Source: Symbiodinium natans
Lineage: Eukaryota; Sar; Dinophyceae; Suessiales; Symbiodiniaceae
Assembly (NCBI GenBank): GCA_905221605.1
Contig: CAJNDS010002628.1
Coordinates: forward strand, 126,763-190,762
Reading direction: 5' to 3'
DNA length: 64,000 nucleotides
Of this stretch, positions 11,106 through 23,340 are shown in pieces. Under the pieces are notes generated by a model. The model made no database searches, was not told the DNA's origin, and saw nothing but the letters and a program-made list of their open reading frames with translations. Numbering within the stretch: position 1 is the stretch's first letter; each line of letters opens with the position of its first letter. The position numbers and the translations under genes were made by a program.

Positions 11106-11250
11106 GTGTGGATCATGGGGGGGGGGGCTGACCATATGTATATATGTATATATGCACATATGTATATATGTTCATATGTATATATGTATATATGTATATA
11201 TGTATATATGTATATATGTATATATGTATATATGTATATATGTATATATG
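11106..11250. repeat. 22-bp inverted repeat (right copy) and (ATATGTAT)n
   Basis: GTGTGGATCAT followed by eleven G (11106-11127) is the exact reverse complement of 8081-8102. It passes into an ATATGTAT microsatellite to about 11250. The open frame across it is low complexity beyond the repeat boundary and is not called as a gene. Confidence 0.85.
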
Positions 11251-11314
11251 TATGAGAGAGGGACCTTTATGTACTATGTTGCCATCTGTTTTTCTATATG
11301 TATAGAGAACGTAT

Positions 11315-14300
11315 GGAAGAATTAAATGATTTGAATTATTTAAATTAGTTTTGAGGCCCGCGAATTTAAATAATTTAATTCGAGATTTAAATTATTTAAA
11401 TTCGCGGGCCCGGAAACTAATTTAACTAATTTAAATACCGAATTAAATTATTTAAATTCACGGGCCTCGAAACTAATTTAAAATATTTAAATCAGGATTT
11501 AAATTATTTAAATTATATAAATTATTTAAATTATCTAAATGGCCTGGGTTCGGAGAAACCCTCAATCTATTTGAATTATTTAGATTATTTAAATTATTTA
11601 AATTCACGGGCTCGGAAAAGAATTTAAATAATTTAAATCGGGATTTGAATTATTTAAATTAGTTTCGAGGCCCGCGAATTTAAATAGTTTAATTCGGGAT
11701 TTAAATTATTTAAATTAGTTTCCGGGCCCGCGAATTTAAATAATTTAAAGAATCTAAATAGATCCAGATTTTCTCCCAGCACAGACCATTTAACTAATTT
11801 AAATAATTTAAATAATTTAAATAATTTAAATCGGGATTTGAATTATTTAAATTAGTTTTGAGGCCCGCGAATTTAAATAATTTAATTCGAGATTTAAATT
11901 ATTTAAATTCGCGGGCCCGGAAACGAATTTAACTAATTTAAATACCGAGTTAAATTATTTAAATTCGCGGGCGAAAACTAATTTAAATAATTTAAATCAG
12001 GATTTAAATTATTTAAACATTATTTAAATTATTTAAATTATCTAAATGGTCTGGGTTCGGAGAAATCCTCAATCTATTTGAATTATTTAGATTATTCAAA
12101 AATTCGCGGGCCGGGAAAAGAATTTAATAATTTAAATCCCGAATGAATTATTTAAATTAGTTTCGAGGCCCGCGAATTTAAATAATTTATTCGGGATTTA
12201 AATTATTTAAATTAGTTTCCGGGCCCGCGAATTTAAATAATTTAAAGAATCTAAATAGATCCAGATTTTCTCCCAGCACAGACCATTTAACTAATTTAAA
12301 TAATTTAAATAATTTAAATAATTTAAATCCGGATTTGAATTATTTGAATTAGTTTTGAGGCCCGCGAATTTAAATAATTTAATTCGAGATTTAAATTATT
12401 TAAATTCGCGGGCCCGGAAACTAATTTAACTAATTTAAATACCGAATTAAATTATTTAAATTCACGGGCCTCGAAACTAATTTAAATAATTTAAATCAGG
12501 ATTTAAATTATTTACATTATTTAAATTATTTAAAATATCTAAATGGTCTGGGTTCGGAGAAATCCTCAATCTATTTGAATTATTTAGATTATTTAAATTA
12601 TTTAAATTCACGGGCTCGGAAAAGAATTTAAATAGTTTAAATCAGGATTTGAATTATTTAAATTAGTTTCGAGGCCCGCGAATTTAAATATTTTAATTCG
12701 AGATTTAAATTTTTAAATTAGTTTCGAGGCGCGTGAATTTAAATAATTTAAAGAATCTAAATAGATCCAGATTTTCTTCCAGCACAGACCATTTAACTAA
12801 TTTAAATAATTTAAATAATTTAAATAATTTAAATCGGGATTTGAATTATTTAAATTAGTTTTGAGGCCCGCGAATTTAAATAATTTAATTCGTGATTTAA
12901 ATTATTTAAATTCGCGGGCCCGGAAACTAATTTAACTAATTTAAATACCGAATTAAATTATTTAAATTCACGGGCCTCGAAACTAATTTAAAATATTTAA
13001 ATCAGGATTTAAATTATTTAAATTTTTTAAATTATTCAAATTATCTAAATGGTCTGGGTTCGGAGAAATCCTCAATCTATTTGAATGATTTAAATTATGT
13101 AAATTATTTAAATTCACGGGCTCGGAAAAGAATTTAAATAATTTAAATCGGGATTTGAATTATTTAAATTAGTTTTGAGGCCCGCGAATTTAAATAATTT
13201 AATTCGAGATTTAAATTATCTAAATTCGCGGGCCCGGAAACTAATTTAACTAGCTTAAACACCGAATTAAATTATTTAAATTCACGGGCCTCGAAACTAA
13301 TTTAAATAATTCAAATCAGGATTTAAATTATTTACATTATTTAAATTATTTAAATTATCAAAATGGTCTGGGTTCGGAGAAATCCTCAATCTATTTGAAT
13401 TATTTATATTATTTAGATTATTTAAATTCACGGGCTCGGAAAAGAATTTAAATAATTTAAATCAGGATTTGAATTATTTAAATTAGTTTCGAGGCCCGCG
13501 AATTTAAATAATTTAATTCGAGATTTAAATTATTTAAATTCGCGGGCCCGGAAACTAATTTATCTAATTTAAATACCGAATTAAATTATTTAAATTCACG
13601 GGCCTCGAAACTAATTCAAATAATTTAAATCAGGATTTAAATTATTTAAATTATCTAAATGGTCTGGGTTCGGAGAAATCCTCAATCTATTTGAATTATT
13701 TAGATTATTCAAATTATTTACATTCACGGGCTCGGAAAAGAATTTACATAATTTAAATCGGGATTTGAATTATTTAAATTAGTTTCGAGGCCCGCGAATT
13801 TAAATAATTTAATTCGGATTTAAATTATTTAAATTAGTTTCGAGGCGCGTGAATTTAAATAATTTAGAGAATCTAAATAGATCCAGATTTTCTTCCAGCA
13901 CAGACCATTTAACTAATTTAAATAATTTAAATAATTTAAATAATTTAAATCGGGATTTGAATTATTTAAATTAGTTTTGAGGCCCGCGAATTTAAATAAT
14001 TTAATTCGAGATTTAAATTATTTAAATTCGCGGGCCCGGAAACTAATTTAACTAATTTAAATACAGAATTAAATTATGTAAATTCCCGGGCCTTGAAACT
14101 AATTTAAATAATTCAAATCAGGATTTAAAATATTTAAATTATTTAAAATATTTAAATTATCTAAATGGTCTGGGTTCGGAGAAATCCTCATTCGATTTGA
14201 ATTATTTAAATTATTTAAATTATTTAAATTATTTAAATTCACGGGCTCGGACAAGAATTTAAATAATTTAAATCGGGATTTGAATTATTTAAATTAGTTT

Positions 14301-15150
14301 TGAGGCCCGCGAATTTAAATAATTTAATTCGAGTTTTAAATTATTTAAATTCGCGGGCCCGGAAACTAATTTAGCTAATTTAGATACCGAATTAAATTAT
14401 TTAAATTCACGGGCCTCGAAACTAATTTAAATAGTTCAAATCAGGATTTAAATTATTTAAATTATTTAAATCATCTAAATGGTCTGGGTTCGGAGAAATC
14501 CTCATTCTATTTGAATTATTTAGATTATTTAAATTATTTAAATTCACGGGCTCGGAAAAGCATTTAACTAATTTAAATCGCGATCTGAATTATTTAAATT
14601 AGTTTTGAGGCCCGCGAATTTAAATAATTTAATTCGAGATTTAAGTTATTTCAATTCGCGGGCCCGGAAACTAATTTAACTAATTTAAATACCGAATTAA
14701 ACTATTTAAATTCACGGGCCTCGAAACTAATTTAAATAATTCAAATCAGGATTTAAATTATTTAAATTATTTAAATTTTTAAATTATCTAAATGGTCTGG
14801 GTTCCGAGAAATCCTCATTCTATTTGAAGTAATTATTTAGATTATTTAAATTATGTAAATTCACGGGCTCGGAAAAGAATTTAAATAATTTAAATCGGGA
14901 TTTGAATTATTTAAATTAGTTTCGAGGCCCGTGAATTTAAATAGTTTAATTCGGGATTTAAATTATTTAGATTAGTTTCGAGGCGCGTGAATTTAAATAA
15001 TTTAAAGAATTTAAATAGGTCGAGAATTTCTCCGAGCCGAAACCATTTAAATAATTAAAAAAATTTCACAAACTCAAATAATTTAAATAGTTCAAATATC
15101 TTAAACCATTTAAATCTGGATTTGAATTATTTAGACTCTTTAGGGTTAGT
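11315..15150. repeat. AT-rich TTTAAATAA satellite with two-period higher-order structure
   Basis: About 3.8 kb of short TTTAAATAA-type palindromic units is punctuated by GC-rich islands (GAGGCCCGCG, CGCGGGCCCGG). A marker, GGTCTGGGTTCGGAG, occurs at 11541 (variant), 12048, 12545, 13051, 13365, 13661, 14167, 14481 and 14793. Intervals are 507, 497, 506, 314, 296, 506, 314 and 312 bp. The long unit carries an extra segment near TCTAAATAGATCCAGATT that the short one lacks. No open frame of interest. This is satellite organisation of the type seen in heterochromatin; a centromeric role cannot be judged from here. Confidence 0.93.
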
Positions 15151-15180
15151 AGCTTAAAACCCTATAGGGACCGGAAGGTA

Positions 15181-15500
15181 TAATGGTTTGAACTCTACAG
15201 CGCGCTTTTTTACATTAATATTAAAATAAAGTCTGACGTCAGGTATGGTCGCTTTTGATTTTCACCATCGAATGCGCGGAGCCTACAGTGAATGCAGTGT
15301 TAACTCAACTCGGAGTACTGTTTTCGGTCTCCGGGAAAGCGGGGTACTGTTTTCGGTCCCTGAACACGGTGGTACTGCTTTCGGTCCACCGTCTCCCCCT
15401 CTCTTGTTTGTGTATTGTTATCTCGCCAACTGCACACTAAACAGCACAGACGACATGGTGGTACTGTTATCGGTCCACCGTGTTTGTGCTTAAACTATTA
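15181..15500 (+). repeat. Short direct repeats of GTACTGTTTTCGGTC
   Basis: Four copies of a GTACTG(T/C)T(T/A)TCGGTC motif occur between 15313 and 15476, two of them followed by CACCGT. Three frames are open across parts of it, but the repetition explains the apparent peptides. No gene is called. Confidence 0.6.
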
Positions 15501-15659
15501 CAACAACATGAAACATATCATATTCTTTTTACATGTGCTGTAACTTCTAGGACATACATATGGCCGCGTGCCAATATTGATTGCTTGTAACAGGGCCGCG
15601 GCCCGCACACGCGACATACCCCATTACGGAGGCTATGCATCAACGGCCGGGGTTTTGCG

Positions 15660-16975
15660 ACAGACGTGTTTGTTGTTGTCTGCAGGTTCCAAGTCTTGCT
15701 TATCCGGGTGTAAGTGTTCTTAAGTTTCAAAAAGCAAATATATATGTAACACTGAGTTTTAAACCCCCCTGAACCCTTAAAGGCCGCGTATGTGGGGTGG
15801 TTCTAAGTCTTGCTTATCGGGGGGTAAGTGTTCTTAAGTTTCAAGAACAAATATGTATGTAAGACCGAATTTTAAACCCTCTTAAACCCTTAAAGGCTGC
15901 GTATGTGGGGTGGTGCTAAGTCTTGCTTATCGGGGGGGAAGTGTTCGTCAGTTTCAAGAAGCAAATATATTTGTAACACCGAATTTTAAACCCCCTTAAA
16001 CCCTTAAAGGCGGCGTATGTGGGGTGGTTCCAAGCCTTGCTTATCGGGGGGTAGGTGTTCGTAAGTTTCAAGAAGCAAATATATATGTAACACTGAATTT
16101 TGAACCCCCTTAAACCCTTAAAGGCTGCGTATGTGGGGTGGTTCTAAGTCCTGCTTATCGAGGTGGTAAGTGTTCGTAAGTTTCAACAAGCAAATTGTAA
16201 ACCCCCTTAAACCCTTAAAGGCTGCGTATGTGGGGTGGTGCTAAGTCTTGCTTATCGGGGGGGAAGTGTTCATCAGTTTCAAGAAGCAAATATATGTAAC
16301 ACCGAATTTTAAACCCCCTTAAACCCTTAAAGGCGGCGTATGTGGGGTGGTTCCAAGTCTTGCTTATCGGGGGGTAGGTGTTCGTAAGTTTCAAGAAGCA
16401 AATATATATGTAACACTGAATTTTGAACCCCCTTAAACCCTTAAAGGCTGCGTATGTGGGGTGGTTCTAAGTCCTGCTTATCGAGGTGGTAAGTGTTCGT
16501 AAGTTTCAACAAGCAAATTATAAACCCCCTTAAACCCTTAAAGACTGCGTATGTGGGGTGGTTCTAAGTTTTGCTTATCGGGGGCTAAGTGTCCGTAAGT
16601 TTCAAGAAGCAAATATCTATGTAACACTGAATTTTAAACCCCCCTTAAACCCTTAAAGGCTGCGTATGCGGGGTGGTTCTAAGTCTTGCTTATCGAGGGG
16701 TAAGTGTTCGTCAGTTTCAAGAAGCAAATATATATGTAACGCTCAATTTTATACCCCCTGAAACCCTTAAAGGCTGCGTATGTGGGGTGGTTCTAAGTCT
16801 TGCTTATCGGGGGATAAGTGTTCGTGAGTTTCAAGAAGCAAATGTATATGTAACCCTGAATTTTAGACCCTCTTAAACCCTTAAAGGCTGCGTATGTGGG
16901 GTGGTTCTAGGTCTTGCTTACCGGGGTGTAAGTGTTCGTAAATTTCAAGAAGCTGTGAGGGTTCCAGGTCTTGCT
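15660..16975 (+). repeat. 114-bp tandem repeat with a three-unit higher-order period
   Basis: The marker GCGTATGTGGGG recurs at 15785, 15899, 16013, 16127, 16224, 16335, 16450, 16547, 16662, 16775 and 16890. Most intervals are 111-115 bp; two are 97 bp because a TATATGTAACACTGAATT segment is missing. Pattern 114-114-97 is followed by 111-115-97, so a three-unit block of about 325 bp has been duplicated (15899-16223 and 16224-16546). Short peptides in the array are repeat-derived. Confidence 0.92.
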
Positions 16976-17528
16976 TGTCGCGGCCAGCCCCACTAGGTCC
17001 TCAACAGGGGAACTTTCTAGGCTTTCGGCAAGACACCCCCGAAGCCTGAAACCCGAAATTCCCCAACATCTGTGTTAAAGCAAGCGATATACCTTAAACG
17101 TATGTACTTAAGGTCCTAGATTTTTTTGCTTTATGATACTTAAAGAACCCCATACAATAAGAGCGCGCAACATGACGCATTCCATGCTGTGGAGTGTATA
17201 AATGCCTTTTGTCTATGGGCAAAAAAATGACACATGTCAGGCCCTGAACTGCGTCATCTTCTTCGTGAAAGACGAAGCATGACAGGACACATCTCAAGTC
17301 CTGACTATGTCATTGTTGTCCAGCAGAGGGCGATGCATAACAAATGAAGTCCAAAAAGATTGACCCAGAGAATTTTACGGCTATTACGGTGTTATCCGCT
17401 GGATAAATGTTGGAACAAGAATTATCAGGGAGGTTTCAGGGACCACGACTAGTTTCATGGTTGTTATGGTTCTTAAGGTTACCAATCCCATTGTGTTTTT
17501 GTTAGTTCGTTTTTCAGCTTCAGGCTAG
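16976..17528. other. Intergenic stretch between satellite and gene island
   Basis: Non-repetitive DNA of ordinary composition. I see no convincing exon, RNA gene or repeat. It may hold the upstream region of the gene beginning near 17529. Confidence 0.5.
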
Positions 17529-18139
17529 ATGGCGAAGAGTAAAGAACAAGAAACCCTGAAAACATTTAGGGTGCGGTTGCAGCCAGAACTTTCTTGACTT
17601 GACGAGGACAATGCTGGCTTTTGTGACTTCAAGTGCAGTACTGAACAATGGATTTAAGGTTTGAGATTTGAGAGTACGGTTCTTAGACGGACAAGGCTTC
17701 GACAATTGCGGGCTTTGGGTATTGGAGTTCAGACGCTGGCGGTAGCGAGTGCACCATCTCGTCATGCTTCGACTGCATCAAGCCTTTGCTCAAGTTGTAC
17801 GTCTTTTCTTCAGCGTTCTTGCGTTGTACCTCGCAGGCCAGCTTTTGCAGATTGCAGATTGAGCATCTGCAAGAAATTTATTTCTTTCGTGATAAATATT
17901 CAGGCGTCATGGGGAAGAGCAAGAAGCGCCAGTCGGGCAAGGACAAGAAACACCAGTCGCCGCACACGACGTGGAAGAAGAACTCCCGAGCGATGGCTCT
18001 CCTCTTAGTTTTTTTTTTTCGGCGACTTTGGCTCTGCATGTTAAAATCACGTTGATAAGGAACACCAGGAGTCCTTTCGCCAGAAAAAGAAGCAAGAGGA
18101 AGAGAACAAGAACAAGGCCATTCGACTGTAGACGTTCAT
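17529..18139 (+). CDS. Intron-containing small charged protein gene(s), function unknown
   Basis: An ATG at 17529 opens MAKSKEQETLKTFRVRLQ and runs to a TGA; the same frame continues sensibly after it (LDEDNAGFCDFKCSTEQW). An exon with acceptor TTCTTAG (from about 17686) gives ECTISSCFDCIKPLLKLY, and another gives LQIEHLQEIYFFRDKYS. A second ATG at 17909 begins MGKSKKRQSGKDKKHQ. A likely intron (about 18008-18061, GT...AG) leads to the exon EHQESFRQKKKQEEENKNKA. That charged helical tail is faintly like the TMA7 (translation machinery associated) family, a low-confidence suggestion. Exon joins are inferred by eye. This could be one gene or two overlapping models. Confidence 0.4.
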
Positions 18140-18499
18140 ACGAACTGGAGCATAGTATCTCTAACTGCAAGAATTTGTTTACATTAAGAGCAATCTTACT
18201 ATGCTAAGGAAATAGAGTTTTGTGCACTGCGCTGGAGGTGAAGTCTATCATGAAGAAGACTTCAGCTCAAGTTGCTTGTGTCAACTCAAGAAGACTCGCC
18301 GGGAGTGACTTGCTTAAACTTATGAGTGTACTCTTCTTTTTTTTTAACATTCAGCCGAGGTATACTTGATCGCGTTCACACCTTGAGGCAGACAACTGAA
18401 CTTTGAAAGCGTACAGAAACATATTCATGTGCATGTTACATTTTTAAATGAGGCGCACCGAGAAGCACATGTGCCTCGGCAAAATTATATTTTTAGTTG

Positions 18500-19720
18500 C
18501 AGGGATGAATACATCATGCATCAACCCAAGGTCTTCGACGATGCGCTGGTCGAAAATGCGATGGTTGATGGATGAAGATGAGCCTCCAAGCTTGACCTGT
18601 TCGTGTGTTTGCATTCGCTTGTCTAAAAGATCGTCAGGCTGGACGTTGACTTCGAGTCAAAGAACATATCATCTTCTGCGAACAGTTCCTTGCTACACAA
18701 TTATACACAACAAGTTAAAGCAAAAAAAATGAAGAAAACCAGGACGTGCGGTGCGTGTCCCTCGCTGGCGAGACGACGTGTGACTTGACTTCAGGTGCAA
18801 AAAAATGCAAGGATCGGATCTCAACGTCTCTGCTGAGGACGTCGGACGCCGTGATCACGCCCGCCGAATTTTTGAAGCAGCAGCTGAGCTATTTTTTTTC
18901 AAAATTCCGATAAGCAATCAACCATTTCAGTAAGGCGCGCTGCCAGTGGCCTGGCAGAGGACTGCGAAGCAAAAGATCTGTGCTTGCCTCAGTACAGCCT
19001 GAACTTTTTAAATTATATGTGTAAAGTTTTCAAAATAAGGAAATTCAAAGACGGCCCTCGCCGTCACGCAGCTACGTGTCAGGAACTTACTACAAAAATA
19101 TCAATAAAAATATCGCGACTCGTTTTGTTTGAGGGCTAATCGGTCCTGACGGACGACTGACAAGGAGAGTGCTGGATGCAGAAGTTGTGTTGAGTTTTGA
19201 TTTCTCGTCATATATACTTATCCGTGCATGACAAGCAGGACGAACGTGGTGTTGAAGGAGATCCGTTTGGACGCTGGTCCTGATGTCAACGACGAGCTGC
19301 GCCCGAGACGAGAATGTTAAGCGATGTTTTTCTTTTCAGATGTTCGCTTAGATTTAAACGCATGTCATGTTAGCGTATCTGCCAGGAGACTGGAAAATGA
19401 GTGTATGCAAACGCGGCGACTTCTCAACATGGAGTGGGGGTCTTAATTCTTGTATACAAACCATAACTAAATGTTTCTCCCAACATAATGCGGCGGCCGA
19501 GGATTGCAGGCATCCACCACTGGCATCTTTTCCAGACACCTGTCTAGTATTTAGTTTAGAATAAGATACCCCTGCTGCCCCATTCATGCAGCTGTGCTCA
19601 TAGGTCAGCCTCTGTGACGCACCAGAGCATCCTCAAGCTCGTCGAGATGGAGTAAAGGCCTCAGTTCCTGTCAGACCGCATGATAACGACACCGCACGCG
19701 CGTATATTGTCTAAGGTCTC
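18500..19720 (+). CDS. Series of short exon-like segments, unrecognised gene
   Basis: Several AG-preceded segments translate into protein-like peptides between AT-rich, stop-filled introns: DEYIMHQPKVFDDALVENAM (about 18503), IVRLDVDFESK (about 18629), DRISTSLLRTSDAVITPAEF (about 18814), NVVLKEIRLDAGPDVNDELR (about 19246), THQSILKLVEME (about 19619) and FLSDRMITTPHARILSK (about 19671). No family is recognised. They are on the same strand as the neighbouring genes. Short exons separated by 50-200 bp introns match the RING genes further right. Exact boundaries cannot be fixed without transcripts. Confidence 0.35.
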
Positions 19721-19850
19721 GTGCAGCTGACCACTGCTCTGACATTGTCTGGACCTGGAGGTTGCAAGAACGTTAATATTCTTAACATACATAAATATGT
19801 GACAATTATACATCTCCATAAGAAATTTTATCAAGCATGTATGTCTTCAG

Positions 19851-21106
19851 GTCGACCGCTGCAACAAATCCAAATATCGACGATGAGATCTTCAGCCTTC
19901 CTCGCGGACAGCATGAGTGTGGCTTGGCTTGTATTATATTTTTAGTAATAGTAGTATTATTATACTTATTTGTTTTATTAAAATATAATCGAAAACAATG
20001 CATTACCATGACTGCAGGGCAGCCCATCGGGTTTTGCTTGAAGATGGACAGTATCTTTACTTGGTGCTTCTGAGCTGCATCTAAGCTTCGAATGTCTCTC
20101 TACAATCCTGCACGCTTCAATTTTTAAGGCGACACTTTGGCGAAGAATATGATGTTTCGGACCTTTACGACAAAGAAGACTGCAACGACAAAGGCTCATC
20201 GAGTTCTTGTTCTGTGTGAGTTCTTTTTCTTGTGCTAGGAATTAACAGAGGCATGCTCATGGTCAAGATTGTCGCGATTCTCCTGGTACAAGGGCTTTGC
20301 ACGCAAAGGACTCGTCTGATGAGCAGACTTACGTGCGAATCATATTAAATTACATGTCATCGAGATTTGCATTGATACGGAAAGGACGTAATTCGTACTA
20401 CGTCCGAAACAATATTCCCAGGCGTCGACGTCGAGGCGGCATAAAATACTAGACCACACATATTCATCATGAGTCCTTGCGTTTACGCAGATGCTGTGGT
20501 TCGCCCCGAGAAGAGAAACTTGGCATTCGTTGTTAATCCTGCGTGCAGCAAGAAGTTGAAACATAAAAGTATGATGATCTGCAGACACGAGGCAAAGACA
20601 AGTTCCAGGATGTCTGCTTGATCGACTGCTTTCGTGCACACGGCCTCAAAGCCCCGTATGAGCGCGACGGACCCATGTCAGCCCTCATAGATGGGAACAG
20701 TGTTTTGGGATCCTTTCAGTGTCTCGGCTGCATTGCGTGATTTAAATCAATGAAGTGCTCCATGTAAAAGATGAAGATGAGGAAGACTCTGGTGTGGATC
20801 CCTGAGAAGACCATTCTTCAAAACGGCAACTATATCATCGCGACACTGAACCATTTCGTTGCTGTCCGCCTGGATGAAGAAGGGTTCAGCGTCAATCTGA
20901 CTCGCAAACGGCATACGTGGAAGCCTGCGAGTGTGGATCTGGACCTGAAGGCAGTCACGGCTAATGATTTTCTGTACAGACATGAAGTAGTAACAGTGCC
21001 TCCTGCGCAGGTGGCTCTGTATATTTCTGCTGCTTCTGGCAAGATTTATATCAACCCAGCGATGGCTGATCGTGTATTTCGATTGGAGGATCCATTTAAT
21101 CGATGA
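19851..21106 (+). CDS. Multi-exon gene, possible cysteine-protease-like fold
   Basis: Six plausible exons: about 19851-19937 (ends LPRGQHECGLAC), 20018-20075 (AAHRVLLEDGQYLYLV), 20129-20191 (RHFGEEYDVSDLYDKEDC), about 20249-20310, 20585-20720 (QDVCLIDCFRAHGLKAPYER) and 20769-21106. The last exon, 112 codons, contains ILQNGNYIIATLNHFVAVRL and ends LEDPFNR. A Cys in an ECGLAC context and a downstream NHFVAV motif recall the nucleophile and His strand of papain-like peptidases such as C39 or Josephin/OTU types. Spacing and the missing third residue were not verified. The neighbouring F-box and RING genes make a ubiquitin-linked role conceivable. Function remains an inference. Confidence 0.4.
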
Positions 21107-21793
21107 TATAATCGTATTTTCCTGAGTCAAAATCGTATCAGGACATTCGCGAGAATTCTGACGTTCTTGACACTGCCGCTGGCGATAGTATTGGATCTGG
21201 CATGGAGTGACTCGCCAGCTGCGTAAGACTCTAATTGATTCATTGAAGTTCAACACACTTCCCGAGGTCTTGGACGCCGCGAGCACTCCTGCCCAGAATG
21301 ACTAATGTTGCGACTTGGCTTTCACGCTTGTGCAAGTTCAGATGCCTTCAGTAAACCTCTGCCTCATGAATGAATGCTTTTTGGTCCAGGTGTGGATGTC
21401 CGAGGAGGTCTTCAGCAAAACAAAGTCTTGAATACACCTAAGAAATTGTTATTTTATGGGTCGCATTTTCATAGAGTAGTCAAACAAGAATCGATGCAAA
21501 GATCCTATCAAGCCAGTGAATTAGCCTTGATCTCCTAAAATTAACCAGTGTGTGTGATAGCGGAAATAGCCTGAGACGAAGATAACAGAAAATTCAGCAC
21601 AAATGCGCTTGCAGGCTTTTACACACCAGACGAACTGGTTTGGTCTGCGTTCATCGCCTCGGAATCGTATGCTTCCGTATCTTGCTTGATGTACATGTCA
21701 TTTGTGACACATGTTATTTTTTTATTTACTTGTATGCTGCCGTGAAACAGGGCTTAAGTTGTAATAGCCTATATATAATTCTTTTTCAAACAG
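21107..21793. other. Spacer between the two multi-exon genes
   Basis: About 690 bp without a convincing coding exon. A 75-codon open stretch near 21640 is hydrophobic and ends in the region before the acceptor at 21793, consistent with intron or 5' flanking sequence. No repeat seen. Confidence 0.4.
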
Positions 21794-23302
21794 GTCCCTG
21801 GAAGATGTGGCCAGATTCACAGACAGAAAACGCAGGCGTGATTCGCGTGAGATGCCGCTTGAATTAATCATTCAACCATTATTTTGTGTACATGAGTTCG
21901 CGTTTCTTGTTGCATGCGTGCGTACATCTGCTTGTACTACAAAATTTAAACAGAAGTAACCTCAAAAAAAATGTGCCTGCGTAGAAATATGTGCCAGAGG
22001 TCACAGAAAGATCAGAGATGGCGAGATGCTCATCAAAGCTTGGAGTCAAATGATATTCTGGGAGGCTCGGACAACTTTGACAACCAAGCTCATGTGGATC
22101 CTCTGACATTCTGCATTGCTCGATATGTAGTCTTTTGGAGAATCCATCAGATTCACAATGTCACAATGACGTATCTGCCGGAGATGGTTACCGACTGCAC
22201 GCTATGGGACGCTTTGCCAGATCCTTTTGACGTGAGCATAGATGCTCGCACGTGGAACTATTACATTGAGTGTGCCATATTCAGAGCAAATCATGTGTCG
22301 CCTTTTGTTCAAGTTGCTTGCATGCTGCCGGGACGACGACGCACAAACGGAATTCTTCACGCCAACTCGCTGTCAGACGTCCTTCGCGCAGCGAAGCGCG
22401 TGCGAGCCTGGACAAGCGTTGCTTTCAGCATCAGCGAACATTGGCCAGCTGGCATGAAGACTTCTACGCTATCTCCTGTTGACACTCGAGTTTCCAAGCG
22501 GACATGGGAACAAACTATGTACAGAATCAGACAAAGTCTTCTGGTATTGAATTCTTTTCCACAATCGGACGTCGCCGATGTGCGAGAAGGTTTGAATGGA
22601 AATTCGAGAGATGAGGAGCGTGATGCACAACTTCATGGCCAGGACGGATTGCAAGCGGAAATTCATCCGGATTACATTGGCGGCTCCTCCTCCGACGCAT
22701 TACCTTGCAAAGAGATCTTAGACGAGCTGCCATGCTTTTTGTTTGACGTGCAGTTTTTAAGTGCTCTAGCTGCAACCTGCAAGTCATTACTGGCAGCTGT
22801 CAGAGCGAAGAGCAACTGGACAGATCGCACAGTGTATGTTGATCGGCAGCAGCCAAGCGATGGAGCAACTCTTCGCATCATGACGCGTCTCCTTACATCG
22901 GCGAGACATGTTTGCGTCAGTGTTGCACAGCTAACACAATTTCAAAGAATTCCGACCAATGCTGTTTTGTGCTGGACGGCGGAAACATGTTCGCCTCTCT
23001 TACAGCAAAGCAGTTACATGGTGGGATTTCGATCAGAATCTCCATTGATGGGATTCGCTTGCTTTAGCGTTCACATTCCGAATGAAGCCTGCGGACTCTA
23101 CATTGGTGTACAAGAAAGCAACACAGGCAAACGCTCCTATTGTCGAGTGGACAATATCGGCTCACAGAATATTGCTTGGTCTTTTGGCTTGGATGATGCG
23201 CCGCCCGTGTTGCATCCGTCTGCAAGTCGCCATGAACCTCATCCTGGCCTTTATTGCGCTCAATCAGGCCGGTGTCTCCAGTGCAACATTGCAAGGCTCT
23301 GA
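21794..23302 (+). CDS. F-box-like protein gene (two F-box-like segments, SPRY-like C-terminal region)
   Basis: An exon with acceptor TTTTCAAACAG starts at 21794 and encodes SLEDVARFTDRKRRRDSR followed by MPLELIIQPLFCVHEFAFLV, which fits the F-box pattern (LPxEll..If.fL...l). A short intron (about 21956-22008) leads into a frame open to 23302. There, ILDELPCFLFDVQFLSALA (about 22718) is a second F-box-like helix set. The C-terminal part (MGFACFSVHIPNEACGLYIG...) has the alternating strands of a SPRY-like or other beta-sandwich region. F-box proteins normally recruit substrates to SCF ubiquitin ligases through Skp1. Next to it, in another frame, are zinc-binding motifs that could belong to the same transcript. 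Confidence 0.5.
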
Positions 23303-23340
23303 AGCTGTTGCTGCTGGGCCGCTGTCCCATGTATTTATGT

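Noticed and set aside
20747-21286. 179-codon minus-strand frame
   Set aside because: It lies antisense to the last exon of the plus-strand gene at 19851-21106, which has better motif content; it looks like a shadow.
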